A stretch of 64,000 nt of DNA from Azolla caroliniana (taxonomy: Eukaryota; Polypodiophyta). The translations under genes were made by a program, and so were the position numbers. The DNA lies in assembly GCA_043228905.1 (NCBI GenBank), contig JBHGNT010000014.1, positions 20,770,001 to 20,834,000 on the forward strand, read 5' to 3'. Under the pieces are notes generated by a model. The model was given only the letters and a program-made list of their open reading frames with translations. It ran no database searches and had not been told where the DNA came from. Below are positions 9,361-20,189 of this stretch, piece after piece (position 1 is the first letter of the stretch; the number at the start of each line of letters is the position of its first letter).

Positions 9361-10725
9361 CTCAGGGTTGGCCTCATCAGCACCCTTCTCTACGGGTCAG
9401 CGCAAGCATGGTTTGCACCTGTGGTCGAGATCTCATCCCCTCTCTTAGAAAACTTCACCGCTTTCCTTGCTGAGGTCGAGGCTACATTTGGCGAGACAGA
9501 CCGGCGATGAACGACACTCACGAAGCTCTATTCCTTCCAACAAGGCTCACGTCCAGCCTTTGTCTATGCTTCAGAGTTCCACCAGATTGCCTGCGATGTT
9601 AGTTAGGATGACCAAGCCTTATGTGACCATTTTCGTCGTGGTCTCCCAAACGATGTCAAGACTCTTCTCTTGAACTTTTCGGAGCCCACATCATTGTCTC
9701 AAGTAATCTCCCAAGCTATCCAATGTGATAATCGTCTGTTTGAACTTCCTCGGGAAGAACGTGGGACTCGCGAATTTTAGTCTTCCTCCCGAAACGGGTC
9801 AATAGCCAGGCCCTATGTCTTAGTTTCTACCCCCACTCCAACCTTATCATCACCCAATGATACTCATCCTACGATGGAGGTCAATTCCCATACTCTGATG
9901 GAGATCGACCATGCTCTGTTCCAACCACTAACTAATGCCCAATGCCAACATCGTCGCGACAATGACCTCTGTCTCCATTGTGGTAACCCTGGCCATGTAA
10001 TCCACCACTACCCCGTGCGGGGCCCCCGACACCAATTCCACCGTGCACGACTTGCGGAGGTTCCTCGACAACAGGAAAACGACCAAGTCCTTGCAGTAGG
10101 AGCCATGCAGGTGGACACTTCCCGTTATCCACCTTCTTCATGCTCCTAAAAGTCCGTTCCACCATTAGGAGGGTTTTCTTTGCAAGTAAGTCTTTGTTTC
10201 GGGTCGACATCAATACATTCTCATGCTTTGCTTGACTCCGGAGCATCCACTTGTTTTATCGATATATCATTTGTCCACGCACATAATATCCCCACCATCC
10301 GCACCTCACAACCCATATCTGTTGAAGCGATTGACGATCGGGTTCTCTCTTCGGGGGCGGTTACAAAAGTCATTATCCCGTTGGTACTTCAAGTCGAGGC
10401 CCACCATGAGGTACTAACCTTCTCCCTCATCGCAACCCCCCAACATCCAATTGTTTTGGGGCTATCTTGGTTGGAGGCACATAATCTGATAGTGGATAGG
10501 TGCAATCACTCCATCACTTTTCCGGTGTGGCCGATTCCAGTTGGGTCAGTACATTCTCTTGATTCCGGTGTGATCGACTCCAGCTTGGTCGCTACACTAG
10601 CCGTTTTGTTGCGGAACATCTCCGTTCCCATCAACAATTTGCCTGCACGATATAACAACTTTTCGAATATATTCGAAAAGCATAATGCAGATCGGTTACC
10701 CGCACATGATCACAGTTTCTTTTAA
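9361..10725 (+). pseudogene. Chromovirus gag-protease, broken
   Basis: A single frame reads the C-terminal half of a retrotrans_gag capsid (VGLISTLLYGSAQAWFAPVV ... FRRGLPNDVKTLLL), a CCHC zinc knuckle (CLHCGNPGHVIHHYP, whose last Cys is replaced by Tyr) and an aspartic protease (HALLDSGASTCFIDISF, DSGA active site, then HPIVLGLSWLEAHN). Stops at 9508-9510, 9604-9606, 9778-9780 and 10147-10149 break it. The N-terminal roughly 100 residues of gag and the leader are missing after the LTR. Homology stops at the protease-RT linker (ADRLPAH, about 10690), nearly the same protein position at which the pol copy at 5975 begins. Confidence 0.88.
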
Positions 10726-11720
10726 AATAAGGAAACTTGGAACACATCATACACTTATTATTATCTCTATTCATTTTCTTTTCACATTGTATAATGATTG
10801 ATGTGACTAAATGTTACCATTGTTAAGTTATCACAAATATGAGTGACATAGATTTCCAATTACTAGCAAATGTTTGGTTAAATTTTCCATTATGGAATAC
10901 TACAAACAACCTTGAGCATGGGCTCTGAGGATATGAATTAAACTTCATGTACAAGTTAGTTTACTTCCTTCGTTACAAGATATATTTTGTCCTACTTGTC
11001 TATGGTTTTCCACATTGACACCTCATCAACTTATATGGTCACATTGAACAATTGTTACTCTTGATTTTGTGAACTCTAAGAATACATGTTAGGATAAACT
11101 CACAACTTGGGAGTAGTCATTGACTATATATGATAGAACAAATGTAGATAAATGTAATTAATAGTAATGTGCATCTCTTCCTTGATATCTCAAAAAATAA
11201 AATTATGTAAGTCCTAATTTACTTTTAAAGACATGTATTGGGAGAGAAGATAAACAATTAATCAATGATTGTGTTCGTATAGATGTACAATATATTGGGC
11301 ATCCTTACTAAACAAAGAAAAGTTGGAATGAGAGCATTATTGCCAAGAGAAAGAATGAAGATATTGTAGGATTTATTATGCAAATACTATATTTTAGAGG
11401 AAAGATTAATGGCCAAAGTCACATTGAGGGCCTTGTCCTATTTCTTAATCAATATCCTCATTGCTCTATTATGTCATCTGCTCAAGCATTAAAAAATGGT
11501 GAATTAATTCCAATATTTCATCCATATATAATGAATCACAACCAGGGCAGGAATTTGACAGGTGTCATGCCCGTCTAAGGCCATTTTGCCCGTCAAAAAC
11601 ATACACCCAATAAAAATGTCCGTCAAGTGACATATAAACTTACAATTTTCATTTTTCATGCGAAAGGCGCCCAAAAATTATACATGTCAAATGACATGCT
11701 AAAAAATTAATTTCCATGTC

Positions 11721-11723
<3 letters not shown>

Positions 11724-11753
<30 letters not shown>

Positions 11754-11764
11754 TGTATGTATAT
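11724..11764. repeat. (TATG)n microsatellite
   Basis: About ten uninterrupted TATG units. Confidence 0.9.
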
Positions 11765-11830
11765 TATAGTGTTGGGCAAAGGTTGAATTGGGAGTCGGGA
11801 CTTTTGCCGGCCGGCGGCAACCATTATTGA

Positions 11831-11852
11831 TAGCCGGAATCGATTCCGGCTA
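11831..11852. repeat. Perfect 22-bp palindrome in a GC-rich island
   Basis: The two 11-bp arms are TAGCCGGAATC and its exact complement, centred on ATCGAT. CCGGCCGGC-rich sequence flanks it. It may be the hairpin tip of a small DNA transposon, but I did not find matching terminal inverted repeats. Confidence 0.6.
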
Positions 11853-13003
11853 GGATTTCCGACCAATTGGAATCTAGCCGGATGAGCCGGATATTTCTAT
11901 AGTATATGAAAATATTTATATTGTATATTTCTTCCAATGGTTCATTCCCAAATTCCCCCCTCTTTCTATTTCCCCCTGTTTTCTCTTTTCTTGCTTCCTT
12001 CTTCACGCTTCTTGTTCCTTCTTCACGCTCTGCCCGTTGCTTTCCTTCATCGCGACTCCCTGTTCCTTGGTTGTTACCCATTGCTCCCGGCTTGCTCACT
12101 ACTCATTCCTCCTTGTTGCTTCTTGGTGATTGCACGACATCTGTTGTTTGCCACTACACCACTCTGAAGTATGTATTTTGTCTCTTTTTTTCTCTCTCTC
12201 TATTTTCTTTGTTTTTCTCTTTTATTGAATCTTTTTTCTTTGAAGATTGCTCATGAGAAGCATGTATGACAAAGTGGAATACATTTTCTTTTATTCCCAC
12301 AAAAATCTACAATAGGAGAAGGACTAAGCAATTAGAGTGATTAGTTACATATATTTGTCCAATATGGACTTATTGAAAGCCATAAAAAGCATGGAGGAGG
12401 TGAGATAGGTCTGATTGTTGATTGGATGAACTATTAATATGCACAAGTGATGCTAGAGGAATTTTAGGATACTCTAGGAGGTATTTTGAAAATTGGCGGT
12501 TAATTTGGTCTATTGAATCTTAATATTGGGGATATTTTGATTCTTAGAATTAGTGATCAGATTTTTTGTATTTATTGTATTGTATGCTATAAGTCATCGA
12601 GTACAATAAGCACATCTTATTGTCACACATCACACATCATACGAGTACATATTGTATTGTATGAGTTAACAAAACTTTGATAGAGAACAAATATCTTGTA
12701 AATGGTATGCTCATTGGCCATATGAGCTTAGCGAAGAGGCTTATGACACTAATGCATGAGTAGTTGGGAACAATATGTACATGAGCATGCATGCAAGGAA
12801 ATTTATATGCAATATCCAAAATTCTTAGGTTATGCATGTAAATTGAAGAAGGCATTGTATGTATTACCAACAACGAACATCAAGTGCTTAATTACGCATG
12901 GATTTGAAATATCGAAGTTTGTGTATATGCTAGTTAGTACAATGGAATCATTCTCATTGTGAATTGTGCGGATGTTTATATCCTTGAATTTTTCCTATTA
13001 AAT

Positions 13004-13858
13004 TAATGGGCTTGGTTCTCTTTGTCCAAAAATGAAAATGTGTCTATTTCTCTCTAGTTTGATCTTGTCGGCCGTCGGCCATCTCGGCCTCTTTGAAAGA
13101 CATTAATATCTCTCTCTCTCTTTCACATAGAGTGTGTTTACTACAAAGTAGTAACTCTCTTCCACATCTAGAGTTTTAACTTTTTACTCCATGCCACACC
13201 AAATATTTCATATATCTATTTGTACAACTCTAGAGAAATTACGAGAAATGTTAAATACTCATGTTTCTTAAAATATTCAAGCATTCATCATTTTGAAAGG
13301 GCGAGTTACCAACGCAGTTATTTGGTACATTATGGGTTGCATAAAAATACAAAATAAATCTTGATTATAGTAGATAGTTAACCTATATAATTTTCCAGAT
13401 GCCAATGGATATGTCCCCATCCCCCCGGAACTAACATATGAAACTCTTAGTATTAAAAGCATGGGCTTGGTTATCCTTGTCCAAAAATGAAAAGGTGAGT
13501 GTCTTTCTCTCTAGTTTGGTCTTGTAGGCCATCTTTGACTCTTTGAAAGACATTAATATATCTCCCTCTCTTCCACATAGAGAGTGTTTAGTACAAAGTA
13601 GTAACGCTGTGCCACATACAAAGTTTTTAATACATGCCACACCAAATAATTCCTATATGTATTTGTACACTTATAGAGAAATTATATAAGGAAATGTTAA
13701 AATTTTGACTTTGGGAGCTCATGTTTCTTAGAATATTCAAGCAATCATCATTTTGAAAGAGCAAATAAATCTTGAAGATGGTAGACAGTTATCTATACAA
13801 GATGTCTATGGATATGTCCCCATCCCTCGCAACAAAAATATGGAACTCTTAGTATTCA
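13004..13858. repeat. Direct tandem duplication, unit about 400-455 bp
   Basis: 13004-13458 and 13459-13858 share, in the same order: GGGCTTGGTT..CCTTGTCCAAAAATGAAAA, CTTTGAAAGACATTAATAT, TACAAAGTAGTAAC, CCATGCCACACCAAATA, a TTCAAGCATTCATCATTTTG-like block, and GGATATGTCCCCATCC followed by ACTCTTAGTATT. The copies have diverged by small indels and substitutions, so the duplication is not recent. No coding capacity is seen. Confidence 0.8.
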
Positions 13859-15289
13859 ATGGATGGCACAGTATGTAAAGCAAGTTATAAATGGCCCCAA
13901 TACAATGTAACTTGGGGCCAGTTCCTGCATAGCAGCAATAAACATATATACATACATATACATATATATATATATATATATATATGTCGATCCTATGCAG
14001 GAACGGCAGTAAATTCCTTGACACTACTATAATGCCCTAAAATACAAATTAACAAACCATGATTATGCTCATACTTGATACCTCCTGATGATAAACGGCC
14101 GATTCATACTTACAACCTTGGGGGGAGCCAGATCCTTAGTAATCGAATGTGCTGAAGTTGTAGACTAGAGCAGATTAGAGTAGAAGAGCACGCCAGCGAG
14201 TGATTGTGAAGCCGCGAGGTCATCCGCAACTCATAGAAGAAGCAGGTATCATGGCAGCTCGATCTCCTGGACGAGGTCTACAATAGATCATCACAAAAGG
14301 GCATGAATAAGATCAGAATCAGTGTGTCAGTATATGTAGGCTGGGTGATTCTGATGTTAAGAATTTGCCTCATTGTTGTTTGATGATCCTTTGCAGACAT
14401 CAGGCAGGAGCTGGAGGGGCCACGATACGTGCTGCTACTCTTGTATATGGTCGACAGTACCATGGGTGTGGTGTGTCTAGACTCTAAATAGGAGCAGATG
14501 CAGATACATACATTATACATACAGACATACATGGGCACACGAGAAGAGTGACCCCTTGGGCATGCAAGAATATTGCCTTTTCGATCCCATCCCACACAAT
14601 AAATAAATAATGTCTCCATTACCCCCTTCCCACATCTTTTTCCTTCACACTATCTCTACTTCTTCTACTAGGTGCTAATCCTTACCACCTCATCACGAGG
14701 TCATCCATCCTATCCCCCCTTTGTCGTCCAACCTTTACATGCAAAAGAATCTCTTTTTTGGGTGCACCAATTCCTCTTCCCCATCCAATCTGTTGATTGC
14801 TCTCTGAAAACGTCTACTATATCTAACTCACGCCTCATAATTGTGGTATGTTACATGTTGCTTCATGAGACGTGTATCATGTAATATATATATGTATATA
14901 TATATATATATATTGGGGCATGCCTTTGATATTGTTAAAGTTAAAAGTTAAAGTTTCCTGGATAGTAATATAAAAAATGTAGCCCCACTTGGTCGCTTCC
15001 TCTTTGGGTTCGAACGTTGATAAAAACAAATCACCATGTGTATTGCAATTTGACTTTGTGATGCGCAATAAATTAGCCATTCTATGAAAATTTCACATAA
15101 ACTATCCAAATATTAGAAAACGTGTGCACCGAAATTATGGTGGCAATAGAAATCTCTCGAGTTGAAAAGAGTAAGATATCATGCAACTTTGTGGGTCCTA
15201 CACAAGAGTTGTTAGATATGACAAAATCTATTAAGTTGAATGGATAACCGAAAGAAGAAGATGATGTGAAGTCACAATCCCCTTTTTCT
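13859..15289. other. Intergenic stretch with (TA)n tracts, no gene seen
   Basis: Microsatellites lie at about 13962-13985 and 14884-14913. Short open frames (for example 14278-14619 minus) lack family motifs. A less AT-rich patch at 14110-14280 could be retroelement leader sequence, but I cannot assign it. Confidence 0.4.
13962..13985. repeat. (TA)n microsatellite
   Basis: Uninterrupted TA dinucleotides following an ACATATATACATAC-type tract. Confidence 0.85.
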
Positions 15290-15524
15290 ATGGAAAGGGG
15301 GATTGGCTGAACAACACCATGTTGGTTGTTGCGACCCGAGAAACTAAGGAGCTACATGGTGCTTGCCTAAATGTAAAGGTGACAATAAGAGATGTGGATA
15401 TTGACCAACATTTCTTCATGCAAGAGACATCCTCTAACCCATCATATTGGGAGAGCCATATATTACAACAAATTGTATGGAGATAGGCAATGATGGCACA
15501 TTGCAATCTAGCCCGACTGGAATG
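15290..15524 (+). pseudogene. Retropepsin remnant of a Ty3-like element
   Basis: A frame reads LNVKVTIRDVDIDQHFFMQE followed by TSSNPSYWESHI and, after a shift, CMEIGNDG. This resembles the protease region (VTI.D.EVDQHFFVQE..SYPVILG.PYI..RMETKV.DNG) of the same unusual Ty3-like lineage whose better-preserved copy lies at 29800-31622. Frames are broken and nothing else of the element is seen. The recognition rests on memory of this motif string. Confidence 0.45.
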
Positions 15525-15529
15525 TTTCC

Positions 15530-16046
15530 TGTAAAAGGAAATGTGTTGAAGCGCATGTGACACACTGAGTACACAGTCGGTTATCCGGAAGTACAACAGT
15601 TAGGAAAGCACAGAGAATGGAGATACATAGTATGAGAGAGAGACTAAGCGAGCAGACAACAAAACTTCGATTATCAAAATAATCAACACTTTATACATGG
15701 AATGTGCTTAGTGAGCACTATTTATACAAGTCTTAAAAAAGACTGACAGAAGTACTGACAAGTACTTCAATGCTCTTAAAAGAACCTCCAACACTAACTG
15801 CCTATACTAGGCCTATTTACTAGAATAGGTCTAATAAGCACGTGTGACGTTTCGGATCGGCTTCCACGGTCGCTCCGTCATCCGGATCCGGTATCCGGCT
15901 TCTTCAGCTGATCCGGCATCTGGTCCAGAACCTAGGCTGGAGCTTAGGCTTATAGCCTAAGTAGGCCTAGCCAACTGGATCGATTCCAATCTGGCCTAAC
16001 TGATGTTGCAGCCGGTCCGGCCCATGTTGAGCTTGCTCGCTCAACA
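15530..16046 (-). repeat. Solo LTR with perfect target-site duplication
   Basis: The 517-bp segment starts TGTAAAAGG and ends CTCAACA on the plus strand (TG...CA). It is flanked by identical TTTCC at 15525-15529 and 16047-16051. On the minus strand a TATA box (TATAAATAG, about 15727-15719) lies inside. No primer site, polypurine tract or coding sequence adjoins it, so it is best read as a solo LTR left after LTR-LTR recombination. GC-richer CCGG-rich sequence fills 15850-16030. Confidence 0.7.
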
Positions 16047-16149
16047 TTTCCTGATTGGAATGAACAATTCATGTGCCTTCTTCTAAGCTTTTGTATACTT
16101 GGTTTTTTGTTTCATAAAAGAATCTCATGTACATTCATCAAGAGAGATT

Positions 16150-16410
16150 TTTTCAATAGGTTCGAAGCTTTAAATATCTTGGTATTGATGTACTTGCAAC
16201 AAATAAATGGAGTGCATGCTTTGATTATAAGGCTCCAAGCCGGTTGGAAATCGTATTATCTTTTCGAGAACCAATGCAACCAAAGTGATACTTGTGGATG
16301 GGAAGTAAAACTAATGTTGTTCAATGCCATCGTAACTCATGTATTGCTTTATGGAGTAGAAGTATGGGGTGACACCATCTCTCTTAATGCATGGAATGGC
16401 TATGTAGAAG
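16150..16410 (+). pseudogene. LINE reverse transcriptase fragment, N-side piece
   Basis: Spanning a frameshift, the sequence reads SFKYLGIDVLATNKWSACFD and then RLQAGWKSYYLFENQCNQ...LFNAIVTHVLLYGVEVWGD and SLNAWN. This is the C-terminal end of a non-LTR reverse transcriptase, where plant LINEs have a YLG block and later VLLYG.E.W. Homology stops at about 16405, and the continuation appears 2.1 kb downstream (18543-19149). Confidence 0.75.
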
Positions 16411-18542
16411 TATGAGATAGCCATGAACAACGGTGTCGAGGCAAAGGTGGCTATGGACGAGTCGATGGTGTATGATGGTGTTGAGTCTTCCTCCCCAAAG
16501 GTGGTCGCCTAAGGACCTAAAGATGAGCATGTACTTTAAGAAAAGGCTACATGGCGTAGTCAACGTCGACGTTCGAATGGGGATTTGTGAAGTCAAGGAT
16601 GTAATGGGAAAAAAAGAAGGGTGGAAGTGCTTTGACCAAGGGGATGGTCGGAATGAAGGTGGCACATGCAAGGGTTATTCTTGGGAGAAGCGAAAGAGGC
16701 CACAACATCTAGTTGTGGTAAAAAGTACGGACGAAGAATATGGTGGATTGGATGGTGACGGTGGTTCGGGTGGAAAGAATGGACAAGTTCAAAGTGGAGG
16801 AACAAAGACAACGCATGCAAGGTGCAAGGAACGAAGGACTCAAAGGTTAACTACCTTTGACCCTGCCAATCACACTCTTTTCATGGCACATGCAAGAGAA
16901 TATGCGATTTGGTGGGGGTGGATGTCATGATGCAGCATGGCCAAAGGAGGAAAATGAGAAAAAGTGAGGTTTCACACAAATTACAAAAATATTATGTATA
17001 TATGAAAAGAAATAAATAATAAATAAGTATGTATGATCTAGTTGTTAGGACCATTAATTGTGTATAAAAAAGTGTAGAGTTCAAATCTTGCCAACGTGAA
17101 TTACGAGGCATTTTGATCTTCCCTTAACTTTTTGAGAGAAGGGATTAAATAGTCGATGCATTTAATGTTGAGAGAGGCGCCTCTTTTCTTCTATAAAAGG
17201 GGGAGAAGAGGGCTTATTTGGGGTCGGACATTTTGGGGTTTCGAGGTAGACCATTAGGTTTTTGGGTTCATCTTCCTTTCTTTTCTTTTCTAGGGCTGGT
17301 GGTCCTTCGTCCTGAGTTGGAGGTGTGTCGTTAGGGTTTCCCTAGTTTCTTTTCTTCTACTTCATCATGGGTTTACGGTTAATGAGTTCTTCCCTCATCT
17401 TCCTCTAGGTTGGGATTTATGGTTCGTACTTCTACTCCTTTTCTCCTCACCATACTAGGGTTTCTACTTTTACTTCTTCTTCTTCTTTTTCTTTCCTTCT
17501 TTCTTTTTGGTTTCTTGGGGTGCTTGATCTCTCTCACTCTCTCTCACACCCTCTCCTCTTTGAGGTATGTCTGCGTCCTTGTGTTGGTGTTGGTGCTCGA
17601 AGTGATTGGGTCGTTTGCGGTGCTCGTGAGACTAAGACTCATTTGGTTCAGTGTTGCTCCCCTATTTGTCATTGTGAGTCCGTGTGCTAGTTGTTCAGGT
17701 GGCATGGTCATGGTTTGTTGGGATCGGTGTTTTCGTGGTGTGACCGTGCTCGTGTGCTCGTAGGTGTAGAGATCATGTGCTCGCTTAGCAATCATGGTCA
17801 TCATCAGAAGCACCATCTACCTCCCTATCTCTTGCCCTATTATTGTTTTCGTGTAGTTGAGCTTGAATAAATACGCGGTGGCCTTGAGCCTTTCATAAAA
17901 AAATATTTTTGGGTGTATGATGTGGTGCCTCTTCCCTTGTGTGGTCTTGTCCCCTTCTTGTTGTTCATTCAGACATCTTGTGACGAGGGAGAGTTTCGGG
18001 CATGCCCATCCACCTCTCCTCCTCACAAAGGTGTATGGGCATTTGTTATTGTGTTCTCGTCCCCTTCCTTGTACATTCAACCGTCTTGTGATGAGGGAGC
18101 GTTTCGGGCATCCCATGCACCTCTCCTCCTCATAAAGGTGTACAGGCATTCATGTTTGTGTTCTCACCCCTGTCGTTGTACGTTCGGCCTTCTTGTGATG
18201 AGGGAGCGTTTCAGGTGTGCCCATGCACTTCTCCTCCTCATAAAGCCGTACGGACATTCGTGAATGTGTGTTCTTCCTTTCCTTGTGCGTTCATCTTGTG
18301 TGCTCGTCTTTACTTGTGTACCCGTTCGTTCACTTGTGTGATGAGCTTGAAAGCTTGACGAGTCATGCTCATCGAAAGCCACTGACTCCACAAAGGGGCA
18401 ACAAGCCCTTGCTTAGGAAGTAGTCTTCGTTGACAAGCAAACCTCAGCTCTTCTCCATCCCTTTGTACTCCCTAGTCCGAGACCCCTGTGGTCCTACCCA
18501 AGTAACACACACACGTGAAACTTTGCGACACCAATTGGGTTG
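16411..18542. other. DNA interrupting the LINE, with LTR-like sequence
   Basis: This 2.1-kb block separates the two LINE pieces. It holds an unrecognised plus-strand open frame (16433-16930, Gly/Lys/Arg-rich, no family match), a TATA box (TATAAAAG near 17193-17200) followed by pyrimidine-rich leader-like DNA, and a 3-copy minisatellite (17950-18280). At its right end AAACTTTGCGACACCAATTG resembles the LTR-end plus primer-site context of some large Ty3 elements. It may be a solo LTR or deleted LTR element inserted in the LINE. I could not place its exact ends. Confidence 0.4.
17950..18280. repeat. Three-copy minisatellite, unit about 107 bp
   Basis: Each unit contains CTTGTGATGAGGGAGCGTTT, then CACCTCTCCTCCTCA.AAAG, then a GTGTTCTC-like end. 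Units start near 17950, 18060 and 18167. Copies differ by scattered substitutions and short indels. Confidence 0.8.
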
Positions 18543-19149
18543 TTGACATAAGGAAATGGTTTAGAAGATGGAGTGTAGATGATCTTTTAGAGCTTTCGGG
18601 GGATGTTATGCATTATGTAATGATTGAGGAAAGGTTGTTGGAATCATTAACGATGAAGTGAGAAGATGCTAAGAGGACAAAGCTAGAATACTACATTGCA
18701 AATGTCAACCCTAAATGTTGGTCTTATTATAAAGCAAGAATGTCTACTGATCGTATCCAACCTTATCTCATTACCAATATGAGTTGTAATGTTTGTAGAT
18801 CCCTTACACTACTTTGCACTCAATCTCACAACTTAAGTATTGAAGTTGCATCATGGTAACAAAATGTAACGAATTTGAAGACATGTAAGAATGCAATGAA
18901 GGCATGGTAGAGGATGAATGTCACTTGCTCTTCACATGCTTGACCTATACTGCAATTCGTTCAAGATATGCTAACATACTAAGAGGGAGTGATAACTTAA
19001 GTGCCCTACTTAAGACACCACCTAGAAGGTTGAGCTCATATGTGTATGCTTTATTCCCACATAGAGACTTTGTGCTTCAATGTATTGAATACCCCTTCTT
19101 AGGAAGGAGACACATATCAAGAACACATGTGTACTCTGGTCAAAACTAG
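18543..19149 (+). pseudogene. LINE ORF2 C-terminal fragment, second piece
   Basis: The reading runs DIRKWFRRWSVDDLLELSGD, EDAKRTKLEYYIANVNPKC, MSTDRIQPYLITNMSCNV, SHNLSIEVAS and VEDECHLLFTCLTYTAIRSR...PPRRLSSYVYALFPHRD. The last part is the Cys-containing zf-RVT-like tail found after the RT of plant LINEs. Internal stops and frame changes show it is dead. It continues the fragment at 16150-16410, lacking roughly 80 residues between them. Confidence 0.7.
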
Positions 19150-19523
19150 CCTATTAATGGATGATAAAAATTATAATTCTACTTCTAATTCTAATGGGAG
19201 CCAAGACAAGAAGAATTCAATCTAGTTCCTAATGATCATGCCAAATCATGAATGTAACAAGGAATCTGTCAAAGGTGAAATACGCGTGCGCCCAAAAATT
19301 TCAAATAGAAAGTGAGATTTTCCGAAAATTAGAAGTGTAAATTCTCTGAAGTAGGGTGTAAAATTAAGGAGAGGGTAAAGAGTTTTGAAAGCTCTCTAAA
19401 ACAATGTAGTATATTGGAAGACCAAGATGCCATAGTTGATGCCATGGAGGTGACTTGTTTAAACTGCTCCAGGTGGTCATAAGCGTCTCCATACCCTAAG
19501 AATCGTGGAACATGTGTTTTTTC
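19150..19523. other. No gene seen
   Basis: A short unremarkable stretch between the LINE remnant and the 3' LTR of the minus-strand Copia. Confidence 0.5.
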
Positions 19524-20188
<665 letters not shown>

Positions 20189-20189
20189 A

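Larger units (their letters stand above)
5975..10725 (+). mobile_element. Circularly permuted chromovirus copy (pol-LTR-gag-PR)
   Basis: Domain order is RT, RNase H, integrase, chromodomain, polypurine tract, LTR, gag, protease. The usual order is LTR, gag, protease, RT, RNase H, integrase, LTR. The left end starts, and the right end stops, at the same protease-RT linker, so the two parts together make about one element with one LTR. Either a one-LTR circle was opened at this point and integrated, or two tandem copies sharing an LTR were trimmed at matching points. Confidence 0.6.
10726..13003. other. AT-rich intergenic stretch, no gene seen
   Basis: It contains a (TATG)n microsatellite, a short GC-rich palindromic island near 11800-11890, and pyrimidine-rich DNA (11950-12240) that makes spurious open frames. 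No protein family is recognisable. Confidence 0.5.

Noticed and set aside
16433-16930. A 165-codon plus-strand frame, Gly/Lys/Arg-rich
   Set aside because: No family motif, neighbouring frames are equally uninformative, and it lies in a block that interrupts a LINE. It cannot be supported as a gene.
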